23,934 bases of DNA from Prorocentrum cordatum (lineage: Eukaryota > Sar > Dinophyceae > Prorocentrales > Prorocentraceae): positions 1 to 23,934 of the forward strand of contig CAUYUJ010011250.1 of the NCBI GenBank assembly GCA_963575745.1. Reading direction: 5' to 3'. A model generated the notes under the pieces. It was given only the letters and a program-made list of their open reading frames with translations, made no database searches and was not told where the DNA came from. A program made the position numbers and the translations under genes. Shown in pieces: positions 1 through 8,608 of this stretch; positions within the stretch are counted from its first letter, which is position 1, and the number at the start of each line of letters is the position of its first letter.

Positions 1-64
1 CACCACCACCACCACCACCACCACCACCACCACCACCACCACCACCACCACCACCACCACCACC
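1..64. repeat. (CAC)n microsatellite at the window edge
   Basis: Twenty-one perfect CAC triplets plus one base. On the minus strand they read as GTG codons at the end of the zinc-finger frame. A shorter related triplet run near 138-146 gives a Thr stretch in the same frame, so triplet expansion recurs in this gene tail. Confidence 0.95.
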
Positions 65-1050
65 ATGGACCCCGCCCCTCTCCCAGGAGGGAGGGGGAGC
101 GAGGGACAAAGGGAGGGGACGGGGGGACTGGTGGTGGTGGTGGTGGCGCCTGTTCTCGGGCCCCGCACGTCCCGCCCGCACCCCGCGGTGCTCTCCGCGG
201 GCGGCGAGCCCGGCCGCGGCGCCCGGCTCTGTGGCGGCGAGGGCGGCGCCTGCCCGATGGGCGGACCCGGCGTCCGCGGCGCGCCTCTCGTGGTCGACGC
301 CGGCGGGGCCTGCCCGGGGCGGCGCACGCCGCTGCCGCAGGCTGCCTCCTTCCTGCCCGCGCGCGAGCTCAGCTCGTGGGCGCCGTGGGCGAAGGTGCAC
401 TCGCTCCGCAGGCACTTCCCCTGCAGGAAGAACGCGCAGAGGCGGGTCTTGTGCTTCCTGTGCCCGGGGCTGCGGTCGCTCTCGAAGTGCGGAGACGTCT
501 GGCGACTGAGCCCACCGCTGGACACCTGGCGGCCGAAACTGGCGTCGGAGCACTTGGTGGTCTGCCGGCTCCAGCTGGCGTCGGCATCAACGATTCCGTC
601 CTGGCTCAACTCGATGCTGCCCTGGCACCCGTCAGGGTGGAGGCTGAGGCTGCCTACGCAGTCGGTGCACGCGTCGGAGTTCGCCTGCCCGCAGGAACTG
701 CCGCCGCTGGTGGTGCTGCAGTTGCTGCTGAAGTCCCCCTGGAAGACTTGGCCTGAGCTTTTCCTCGACGGCGAAGCGGCTCCCAGATCTGAAGCCTGTA
801 CCTTCGGCCTGAATTTGCGAATCGCCTCAGCATCGTGGGCGAAGGGGCAGCTGGTGCCTTCGCATCGCTGGCCACTGGCCACCGCGGGGCATAACTTCGT
901 GCGCTGGAGGTCCGGCTTCGTACGCATGTCATCCTGCCCGTGTGCAAAGTTGCACGCCGATCCTCGCTTGCAAGCGCCTCTATGGTAGAAGCGGCACGGC
1001 GTCGTCTTGCGGCACATCAGCTTCAGGGACCCGCTCTTCGCAGTACTCAT
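1..1050 (-). CDS. Three-finger CCCH zinc-finger protein, 3' end outside the window
   Basis: The reverse strand reads 350 codons from an ATG at 1050-1048 to position 1 without a stop; an in-frame TAA at 1104-1102 lies upstream, so this is the first ATG. Three CCCH fingers are visible. Finger 1 is C19-x7-C27-x5-C33-x3-H37, finger 2 is C54-x8-C63-x4-C68-x3-H72, and finger 3 is C205-x7-C213-x4-C218-x3-H222; all end in FAHG or FAHD. Residues 91-200 are a Ser/Thr/Gly/Gln-rich linker with SRQT-like motifs. Residues 225-328 are rich in Pro, Ala and Gly, and residues 330-350 are all Val from a GTG run. CCCH fingers of this kind usually bind RNA, so a post-transcriptional role is likely but inferred; the target is unknown. 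The poly-Val end may mean the frame has entered an intron or an expanded microsatellite. No intron is evident before that. Confidence 0.85.
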   Translation of the reverse strand, partial: MSTAKSGSLKLMCRKTTPCRFYHRGACKRGSACNFAHGQDDMRTKPDLQRTKLCPAVASGQRCEGTSCPFAHDAEAIRKFRPKVQASDLGAASPSRKSSGQVFQGDFSSNCSTTSGGSSCGQANSDACTDCVGSLSLHPDGCQGSIELSQDGIVDADASWSRQTTKCSDASFGRQVSSGGLSRQTSPHFESDRSPGHRKHKTRLCAFFLQGKCLRSECTFAHGAHELSSRAGRKEAACGSGVRRPGQAPPASTTRGAPRTPGPPIGQAPPSPPQSRAPRPGSPPAESTAGCGRDVRGPRTGATTTTTSPPVPSLCPSLPLPPGRGAGSMVVVVVVVVVVVVVVVVVVVVV

Positions 1051-1089
1051 CCTAAAGGGATCCTGATGTGTACTCAGCGGCAGATGGGC

Positions 1090-1091
1090 CT
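1090..1091 (-). promoter_or_regulatory. Possible 3' splice (or spliced-leader) acceptor AG
   Basis: On the minus strand the sequence TTCCTACAG ends at 1090, forty bases before the ATG of the zinc-finger gene. It could accept a trans-spliced leader if this is a dinoflagellate, or a cis-splice. The pyrimidine tract is short and nothing else supports it. Confidence 0.25.
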
Positions 1092-1104
1092 GTAGGAACC
1101 TTTA

Positions 1105-2150
1105 GCCTGGAGCCTTTGAGCCCGCACGGCCACGGCGGCCCTCGTCATGGCCTCTTGGCGCTCCTTGGCCCCCCCTCTTCCCTCTCGCCCACCCAAGCAC
1201 CGGCGCCGTGTGTGGCGGGGGGGGGGCGAGAGGGTCCACTCAAAAATACAAGGGGGCACCACTTCTGCTTTTGGAGGCCGACCACATGGAGTGAGAGCAG
1301 GATGGGGCCAGAGGATCGCGCGCGCCGCATCGCCAAAACATCTGCGGTGTCGGGAGGGAGGGAGGGAGGTCCCCGGTCAAGCGGAGAAGCTCCTCGGGCG
1401 AGCTGGCCCGACGGCGCCTCGAAGCGCATCGCGCATGAAACCGAGACTCAAGCTGAAGTGCACAGAAACGGAAGGGCCCACCCTGCAGGCTGCTGCAGCC
1501 TCCCCTGATCACAGGCCCCTCCCTCCCCACCAAGCAGCAGCCAAACAATTAGACTTTGCACCCTTGTGCCTTGGTGAACTCCAAGTTCGTTTCGGCACTG
1601 CCCGCCGCCACCTGCTCGTCAAACGGAGAAATCAGGTCCAGGTCACGCCCTCCCACCCCATCAACTTCGACCCCAGGTGGGCGGCCTAGAATTTAGGCCT
1701 CAAACCTTGCCCTTTCATATATTCGCCAGGCAGTGAGCGGAGTGTCCTCGAGTCCCATGGAGTCGTCGATATGGGGTGCTGTGAATACTCTCGGATGAGC
1801 CCGGACCCCCCGCGGGACCCCAGCTCAATGAATCTTTGGGCGCTCTTGGGCGCTCCCGGGGTTCGCTGAGTGGCTTTTCCAGAGGCCTCGGAAAGCGTGG
1901 CTGGAGGCCTCGCACTCCAACATGCCCTGACACGGTCCCATAAATCCGTGCTGACGCCCTCTTGGGGGCCTTCTCAGACCGTCTTGGGGCACTGGGGGCC
2001 GCCCCAAGAGGGGTCAGACTTATTGAAACACCTTGGTCTGTGTTCCCCAATTGGGCTTGCCTTAGGAATTCTTACTTGTAATTGAATAGCCCGTGCGAAC
2101 TAGGCCTGCGCTGGCCAGTGTTCTTCCTCGGGGCTCCCAGCAGTGCCCAG
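1105..2150. other. 5' flank of the zinc-finger gene; no gene recognised
   Basis: About 1 kb between the zinc-finger gene and the first tandem array. Short open frames occur on both strands, none resembling a known family. A G run sits at about 1216-1226. From about 1780 to 2030 the sequence has scattered pieces resembling the CCAAGA/GGCC satellite seen later. No promoter motif can be identified. Confidence 0.5.
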
Positions 2151-2490
2151 CCCAGCAATGCCCAGCAATACCCAGGAGTGCCCAGCAATGTCCAGCAATG
2201 CAAAGCAGTGCCCAACAATGCCAAGACGTGCCAAGAAACGCCAAGCAATCCCAAGCAATTCCAAGCAACGACACGCACTGCCAAGCAACGCGCAACAACG
2301 CCAAGTCAAGCCAAGCAGCACCAAACAATGCCCAGCAGTGCCAAACGATGCCCAGCAATGCCAAGCACTGCCACGCAATTCCAGCACACGCCAAGCAATG
2401 TAACGCACTGCCACGTAATGCCGAGCAACGCCAAGCTACGCCAAACAATGCAAACCGATGCTATACAAGGTCATGCAAAACGAACCAATG
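2151..2490. repeat. 10-bp minisatellite, 34 units in perfect phase
   Basis: The consensus is CCAAGCAATG, with CCCAGCAATG as a common variant. Every unit from 2151 to 2490 is exactly 10 bp, so divergence is by substitution only. Few stop codons arise, and long overlapping frames exist in all plus frames and on the minus strand; these are artefacts of the repeat. Confidence 0.92.
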
Positions 2491-2616
2491 CAAATCCGCC
2501 GGCCCCCTGGTGGGGCCACCAGGCTGTAGGTCGGAGGTTCGCAGTTTCCTGTACCAGTTGCAGCTTCCAATTTCCACTGTTACAATTCTGCTTCTTGCTA
2601 CTTACTGTTCCTTGTT

Positions 2617-3460
2617 GATCGGCGGGGTCAGGGTCCAAACACACAAGGGATTTGCCACATTTCTGACATTCGGTGGCACCCCTCATGCAGATCGGCGGGG
2701 TCAGGGTCCAAAGACACATGGGATTTGCTACATTTCTGACATTCGGTGGCACCCCTCACGCAGATCGGCGGGGTCAGGGTCCAAAGACACATGGGATTTG
2801 CTACATTTCTGAAATTCGGTGGCACCCATCACGCAGATCGGCGGCATCAGGGTCCAAAAACACAAGGGATTTGCCACATTTCTGACATTCGGTGGCACCC
2901 CTCACGCAGATCGGCGGCATCAGGGTCCAAAAACACAAGGGATTTGCCACATTTCTGACATTCGGTGGCACCCCTCACGCAGATCGGCGGGGTCAGGGTC
3001 CAAAAACACACAGGGGATTTGCCACATTTCTGACATTCGGTGGCACCCCTCATGCAGATCGGCGGGGTCAGGGTCCAAAGACACATGGGATTTGCTACAT
3101 TTCTGAAATTCGGTAGCACCCCTCACGCAGATCGGCGGGGTCAGGGTCCAAAGACACATGGGATTTGCTACATTTCTGAAATTCGGTGGCACCCCTCACG
3201 CAGATCGGCAGGGTCAGTGTCCAAAAACACATAATGGATTTGTTACATTTCTGAAACTCGGCGGCACCCCTCAAGCAGATCGGCGGGGTCAGGGTCCAAA
3301 AACACACAGGGGATTTGCCACATTTCTGACATTCGGTGGCACCCATCACGCAGATCGGCGGCATCAGGGTCCAAAAACACAAGGGATTTGCCACATTTCT
3401 GAAATTCGGCGGCACCCCTCACGCAGATCCGTAGGGTCAGGGTCGAAAAACAAACAGGTC
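2617..3460. repeat. 73-bp tandem array, 11 full units and a partial twelfth
   Basis: Units start at GATCGGCGG at 2617, 2690, 2763, 2836, 2909, 2982, 3057, 3130, 3203, 3278, 3353 and 3426. Most are 73 bp; three are 75 bp through a two-base insertion in the ACACA segment. Variants differ at GGGGTCAGG versus GGCATCAGG, at CACAAGG versus CACATGG, and at GACATT versus GAAATT. Because 73 is not a multiple of three, each unit shifts frame and stop-free frames appear on both strands without being genes. Confidence 0.95.
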
Positions 3461-3850
3461 CCGACACTGCTTCACGGCGGCGCCCAGACCTCATGACTTC
3501 GCTCTTCCATGGCCCATCATTCTCCGAGAGAGGGGGCCGGCGGCAAGGGGCGAAGCCCTCACGGATCAATTCAATGTCAAACACATCAATGCCAAATCAT
3601 GCCACTAAGAAAGCATTCCCCGAATTGCTATCGTGGCAAGTTCATATGCTTCCAACGTGGTGTGATTTTCGGTTTGGGAACACCCAAGACGGCCCGAGAG
3701 GCCTCCAAGATCGCCCCACGACGGCCCCAACGCCCCCTGGAGGGGGCCGAAGACCCACCTCAAACTGCCCCCAAGCGGGGCCTCCGCGGGAGACATCCGA
3801 ACTGGCATGTGGAGCCTTCCGCCCCAGGGTGGCCGCCGAGACCGTCAGTT
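3461..3850. other. Spacer with a fragment of the CCAAGA/GGCC satellite
   Basis: No gene recognised. The part from about 3663 to 3800 matches the satellite body: repeated CCAAGA and GGCC followed by a GAGCCTTCCGCCCC-like segment that also occurs in the clusters near 7.3, 7.7 and 17.98 kb. The rest is single-copy in this window. Confidence 0.5.
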
Positions 3851-4042
3851 CGGGAGCTGGCAAGAGGGGGGTGTCCAAGAGGGGGGGTGCAAATCATGAC
3901 CGGCGGCATGTGCGCGGCCCAGCGGGGGGGCCAGGGGCGTAATGAAACAAGAAGAGGCGCCATAAAATCTGGGGAAATATCATGGCCCCCGCCATGATAT
4001 CCCCCCCCCCAGTCATCACCCACCTCTTTTCCGCCCCCGATA
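3851..4042. repeat. Dispersed repeat R, uninterrupted copy
   Basis: This 192-bp stretch matches 12789-12903 joined to 13487-13561, at high identity by eye. It begins GGGAGC(T/C)GGC, contains CAAATCATGACCGGCGGCAT, and ends with an ATATCATGGC inverted repeat, a C run and a CTCTTTTCCG segment. It serves as the empty site for the insertion seen in the second copy. Confidence 0.8.
3977..4000. repeat. Perfect 10-bp inverted repeat inside repeat R
   Basis: ATATCATGGC and its exact complement flank a CCCC loop. The second copy at 13494-13517 keeps the structure with one mismatch, so the hairpin belongs to the repeat family. Confidence 0.85.
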
Positions 4043-4745
4043 TTAGTGGGCCCCCAAGACGTCCCCAGGAGGCCCCCCAAATACATCCAAGAGCCCACAA
4101 GGCTTCCAGGGAGGCCCACCAACAGGCCTCCCAAGAGACCCAGCGAGGCCTCTAATAAGGCCTCGAGCCCCCTACCCGGGCGGAACGGCGGGATGGGTCA
4201 ACCACAAAACATCGGCGAGAGAGGTGGCTTGGCGTGTGTAAGGTCCAACGATCTGCGGAGAGGTGCTTGGCGTGCCAAGGTCCATAGATCTGTGTGGCCG
4301 TTCCAAAAAGCTCCTATTCGCCATCGGTCCAGCCCGCAAGTTCCGCGGGAAAGGTGGGCCAGGTGGTTTCTCCGTGCGAGGGTGGCCTCCAATACGACCC
4401 AATTATGGCCCCAGCATGTCTCAAGACGGCCTGATATACCCCCAAGACGCCTAAGAGCGGTTCAAGAGAGCATTCTAGAGGCGCCGAAGAGGTGACACAC
4501 ACACGCACATCATTGTCGATCAACAGGTCTTCGACTGATCTTGACATTTTCCCTTTTTCGTGCAAGCGTCCACGACGGCCCAACAGACAACCAACATCGC
4601 CCGAAGACAGCCCAAGAGGCCTCCAAGACCCGAGACGGCGTGTGATATCCCCAAGATGGCCATCAAGGGCCCAAAGAGGCCGCAACAGCGGATTCGGACA
4701 CCATGCACCAACAACAATCACATATCGAAAGGACGTCAACGTGCA
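4043..4745. repeat. Satellite fragments and a diverged copy of dispersed repeat S
   Basis: CCAAGA/GGCC satellite pieces lie at about 4050-4160 and 4565-4690. Between them, about 4248-4354, is a diverged relative of the repeats at 18181-18299 and 20787-20909, recognisable by CGATCTGCGG, GCTTGGCGTGCC, TTCCAAAAA and CCGCGGG in the same order. A related GGCTTGGCGTGTG segment just upstream suggests a local duplication. No gene recognised. Confidence 0.55.
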
Positions 4746-4796
4746 AAAAGGTAACTGAAACTCCAGACTCGGAGTGGGGATCTTGAGGATCTATCT

Positions 4797-5142
4797 CCTT
4801 CTCCTCTTCTTCCAGATCCTCCTCCCATCTCTCCCCCTCCTCCTCCTCCTCCTCCTCCTCCTCCTCCTCCTCCTCCTCCTCCTCCTCCTCCTCCCTCTCC
4901 TCCTCCTCCGCCGTTTCCCCCACCTCCTCCTTCTCCTCCTCCTCCTCCTCCTCCTTGCTTTCCTACCTCTCCTCCCTGTCCTCCTCCTCCTTCTCCTCCT
5001 GCTCCTCCTCCTCTCCGTCTCTTCACCACCTTCCTCCTCCTCCACCCTCCTCCACCCTCCGCCCTCCTCCTCCTCCTCCTCCCCCCTCCCTCCTCCTCCT
5101 CCTCCTCGTCCTCCTCTTCCTCCTCCTTCTCCTCCTCTTCGC
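4797..5142. repeat. Long CTC-rich polypyrimidine tract
   Basis: Nearly pure C/T on the plus strand, with a perfect CTC run at about 4836-4894 and interrupted runs to 5142. It yields spurious poly-Leu or poly-Ser frames on the plus strand and Glu/Gly/Arg frames on the minus strand. Confidence 0.95.
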
Positions 5143-5425
5143 ATCAAAGAAGCGGGCCCTGGCAAACACGTGCCCTGGACTCCACTCCAACTCTTCATCC
5201 CGAGCCGTTTTCTTTCCGTCTCTGGGCCCGGAAAACCCCAGGACCTGAAACAGGAGGAGAACTCCAGGACCTGCTTCCCTCAGGGCATCTATCCTTCATG
5301 GGAGGAGCAAGCAAGCACACACACGTATATGTATGTAAATACATATTTATATAGACACATACAAAGAATCTATATGTTTCTAGTGAATACGCGCAGACTT
5401 TCGGATGCCTGTACGGGTTTCTTAG
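5143..5425. other. Unique spacer with a short A/T-rich patch
   Basis: No gene recognised. About 5315-5385 is A/T-rich with CACACA, GTATATGTATGT and TATTTATATAG runs, unlike the GC-rich surroundings. Confidence 0.5.
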
Positions 5426-5506
5426 ATCGGCGCTGGACCCCTGGCGGCGCCTCCGGCGCCGCCCCTGGGGCGCTGCGTGCGCCAGGGGCGGGGGTCCAGC
5501 GCCGAT
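5426..5506. repeat. GC-rich nested inverted repeat
   Basis: Perfect 16-bp outer arms lie at 5426-5441 and 5491-5506. Inside, a second perfect hairpin has 9-bp arms at 5443-5451 and 5455-5463 around TCC. The whole 81 bp could fold as a cruciform or structured RNA. No terminal duplication was seen. Confidence 0.85.
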
Positions 5507-5759
5507 TCAAGAGCTCCGCGCGGACCTCCGGACAGTTATGCATCTGCTGCCTGTGCCCCGTCTCGATTCATGGTGGCCCTCCCCGTCCCTGAGCCGAGGA
5601 CGATGCCTGGGCCCCTCCCTCCCGTCCTTGGTGGTCGAAGGTGGGGTTCGGGCCCGCGTTCCTGGCCCCCCCACGCCCGCCCGCTCGGCGCCCGCGCGCG
5701 CAGGTCCCCCGCAGGAGTGGCGAAACGGCGAGGGGGAGGGGGGGCCATTGAGACATCGG
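5507..5759. other. GC-rich spacer, no gene recognised
   Basis: Unique sequence between the inverted repeat and the next polypyrimidine tract. Open frames on both strands continue into the simple repeats and show no known motif. Confidence 0.4.
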
Positions 5760-5990
5760 CGGTCCTCCTCCTCCTCCTCCTCCTCCTCCTCCTCCTTCTG
5801 CCCTCCCTCCTCCTTCTGCCTTCCTCCCTCCTCCCTCCCCTCCTCCCTCCCTCCTCGTTCTCCTGTCCCCTCCTCCCTCCCCCTCCCCCTCCCCCCCCTC
5901 CCTCCCTCCCTCCTCCTCCTCCTTCTGCCCTCTTTCTCCTCCCTCCTCGTTCCCCTGTCCCCTCCCCTCCTTCTCCTCCTCCTCGGCGGC
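5760..5990. repeat. CTC/CCT polypyrimidine tract
   Basis: A perfect CTC run opens the tract at about 5763-5795. Interrupted CCTCC blocks with TTCTG or TTCTC breaks continue to about 5985. Confidence 0.92.
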
Positions 5991-6073
5991 CGTCTGGCAC
6001 ATGGCGTGCCTTCCTCCACAGAGCATGCCCCCCACGCAGGGAGCGAACGACGAGATCTCTTCCCATGCAGATC

Positions 6074-6120
6074 ACCTCCTCCTCCTCCTCCTCCTCCTCC
6101 TCCTCCTCCTCCTCCTCCTT
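6074..6120. repeat. (CTC)n microsatellite
   Basis: About fifteen perfect CTC triplets. The polypurine tract starting about 90 bp downstream could pair with it. Confidence 0.93.
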
Positions 6121-6207
6121 ACTCGCTCCCCCGCAATACGTCCCCGACCTTCTCGTCCCTCCTCCGTCCTTGTGGGCCTACGGCCTCAGACCTGTTGGAA
6201 GCAAACG

Positions 6208-6350
6208 CGGTTGAAGGGAGGGGAGGAGGAGAGGAGGAGAGGAGAGGAGGAGTGAGGAGGAGGAGGAGGAGGAGGGGGAGGAAAAGGGGGAAGAAAAGGG
6301 GGAGGAGGAGGAGGGAGGAGGCGAAACGCGAGGGGAGAGGAGGAGGGGGG
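6208..6350. repeat. GAG-rich polypurine tract
   Basis: Nearly pure A/G on the plus strand, built from GAGGAG, GGGGAGG and AAAAGGGGG blocks. Purine bias switches strand here relative to the three pyrimidine tracts upstream. Confidence 0.9.
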
Positions 6351-6880
6351 GGCGAATGCGCCGGCCCAGCGGGCCAGAGGCATCCCTCGCAAGCACGCCC
6401 CGAAGGCATCGCGCCAGAGCTCCTGGGCCTCTGCAGGCACACCGTCCAGGGGGAAGCCTACAGGGCAATTTTTAACACATAGGATTTTTGAAAATATAAG
6501 ATTTGTAATGCATGATTAATTCATGAGTAAATGTATGCATGAACTCATCGTTGTTTGTAATACTGAACCCCTGCATTCTTCAATACATGATCCGCACGCG
6601 GAGCATGTATAGAAAACGGCACTGTACACGCTCCACATCTTCCTCGGCGCTGCGTGCCGGGACCCCGGCCCCTACGCGCAACAAGCCGCGAGGGGCGCCG
6701 GCCATTTTGGCTGGCAAGAAGACCAGCTTCAGAGGCGTGCTAAGATCTCCGGTGACTGGTTTCGAGTTCTCTGGTTCGCGCGCGCGGGGCCGCCCCTGGG
6801 GGTCCCCAGCCGGAAAGTATCCGGGCATTGTACGGCCAGAGATGGTTTTTCTCCTGGGCGCTGCCCTCGGAACCCACCAT
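6351..6880. other. Unique spacer with an A/T-rich island; no gene recognised
   Basis: About 6470-6610 is A/T-rich and contains an imperfect hairpin with 11-bp arms at 6585-6608 (one mismatch, loop AC). The rest is GC-rich. A spliced-leader-like 12-mer is listed separately. Confidence 0.45.
6701..6712 (+). other. Possible relict of the dinoflagellate spliced leader
   Basis: GCCATTTTGGCT matches twelve consecutive bases of the known dinoflagellate leader, followed two bases later by CAAG, the leader's last four bases. The five bases before it do not match well. Relict leaders mark retroposed mRNAs in dinoflagellates, but no gene-like sequence follows, so the match may be chance. Confidence 0.2.
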
Positions 6881-8110
6881 AAAACCACCATCAAGCCCCA
6901 AGAAGCGCCAAGAGGCCCCCAGGGGGTCACCAAAATGGTCCAAGAGGCGTCCTGGACACCACAATATCGCTCTAGGACGCACAGGATGGCCCCCAGACGG
7001 CTCAATAGCTCTCCGAGAGGAATTCCCAGAGGGCCCCCAAAGGCAAAAATCATAGATTTCCCATGGGTTTTTGACAGATTTTGGCATTCTTGCCTTTGCA
7101 GCTCCCTGACGTTCAAAGACGACCGAAGAGGCCTCCAAGACCGCCCCAAACAGCCCAAGAGGCATCCTGGAGGGCCCCAAGACGGCCCAAGGGAGCCCAA
7201 ACTGGCTCAAGAGGCCTCTGAAAACGGCCAAAGAGGCCCCGGTAACGGCTCCAAGAGGGAGCCCAGATGGGGGACCCCAACGAACATGTCGAGCCCTCCG
7301 CCCCAAGAAGCTCCAAGGAGGCCCTAAGATGCCCCCAAGGAGGCCCCCAAACTGGTCCAACAAACGTCTGGGACACCATACGATCGCTCCAAGACGCGCA
7401 CGATGGCCTCCAGACGGCTCGAGAGCCCTCCCAGAGCTGTCATCAGAGGACCCTAAACTGCAAACATCATTGATTGTCTTTATGATTAAAATAGATTTTG
7501 GCATTCTTACCTTTGCGGCTTCCCGACGCTCACAGTCGACCTAAGAGGCCTCCAAGATCGCCCCAAACAGCCCAAGGGGCATCCTGGAGGGCCCAAGCAC
7601 GGCCCAAGAGAACCTAAGATGGCTCAAGAGGCCTCCGAAAACGGCCAAAGAGGTTTGGATAACGGCTCCAAGGGAAAGCCCAGACGGAGACCCCAACGAA
7701 CATGTCGAGCCCTCCGCCCCAAGAAGCCCCACGGAGGCCCCAAAGATGATTCAAGAAACGTCCTGGACACCATGCGATCGCTCCAAGACGCGCACGGTGG
7801 CCCCCAGACGGCCCGAGAGCCCTCCAAGAGCTCTCATCAGAGAGCCCAAAGGCAACATTCATTGATTCCCTCTCGGTTTTTGATCGATTTTGGTGTTCTC
7901 GCCTTTGCTCCCGACCCTTCAAGACCGCCTCAGAGGCCTCCAGGATCGCCCTCAGACGGACGGCCATCGAGGGCGTCAAGACAACCCAAGACGCCTCCAA
8001 GACAGCCTTCCAGGGCCCCACCCACGCCCCAAGGGAGGAGCGGCCTCCAGGGAGCCCCCCAGAGGCCCCCAAGCGGCCACAGGCCCTCAACCAAAAGGCT
8101 TCCAAGAGGC
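6880..8110. repeat. CCAAGA/GGCC satellite, cluster 1
   Basis: Short units built on CCAAGA and GGCC are organised into a higher-order repeat of about 400 bp. Each higher-order unit contains an A/T-rich boundary element with CATTGATT followed by GATTTTGGCATT. Boundaries occur at 7050, 7467 and 7859 (spacings 417 and 392). A segment reading AACGAACATGTCGAGCCC recurs in consecutive units 416 bp apart (about 7279 and 7695). Long frames on both strands are repeat artefacts. Confidence 0.85.
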
Positions 8111-8269
8111 CGCAAGACTGCTCAACAGGAGGTCAGCAAGCTCTGTATCCAACGCCCAAACTCTACATCCCAATTGTCTGCGGATGTTACGACGAGCGTG
8201 CCAGAACACCGCACGCAGATTTCGCGATCCCTCCGATGTGAGACCGCGGGTCGTCCTAAGACGAAGCCA

Positions 8270-8447
8270 GGACGATGACGATGAAAAGAAGACAGAGGAG
8301 GAATGAAGCGAGGACGATGACGAGGAAGAGGAGAAACAGGAGTCCTCGGACATTCTCCTCTGCCTACAAGAAGCCCCCGAGCCGACTGCCAAGAAACCTC
8401 ATGAAACCCCAGCAGCGCACGATCCCTCAGCCAAACAGCAGAGATGA
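8270..8447 (+). other. Acidic reading frame broken by one TGA; no gene recognised
   Basis: A plus-strand frame reads DDDDEKKTEEE, stops at TGA 8304-8306, then stays in frame with an Asp/Glu run followed by ordinary-looking residues until a TGA at 8445-8447. It could be part of an exon with an in-frame stop, or simply A/G-rich triplet repeat. No homologue is recognised. Confidence 0.15.
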
Positions 8448-8608
8448 GGCTGTATGGGTCGGCGGAAGGAGCGAAGCGATCGGCCGCCCCACAGGGTACG
8501 GCGTGTGAGATCCACAGCATGGTCTTCAATCATGCTCTGTGCACGTCTTCTCTCCAGCGCGCTTTTCCTACCCACCCCTGCCTCGGAGCCCTCGAACCCC
8601 CTCCTAGG

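Noticed and set aside
65-988. 307-codon plus-strand frame
   Set aside because: It is the antisense of the minus-strand zinc-finger gene and shows no motif of its own.
2617-3460. CRISPR-like direct repeats
   Set aside because: The 73-bp units are head-to-tail with no spacers, and the context is eukaryotic.
2082-3496. Overlapping plus- and minus-strand frames with internal peptide repeats
   Set aside because: They are produced by stop-poor 10-bp and 73-bp tandem repeats, which open several frames at once.
4774-5592. Poly-Leu frame that could pass for a membrane protein
   Set aside because: The hydrophobic stretch is a CTC microsatellite; the opposite strand is equally open as poly-Glu/Gly.
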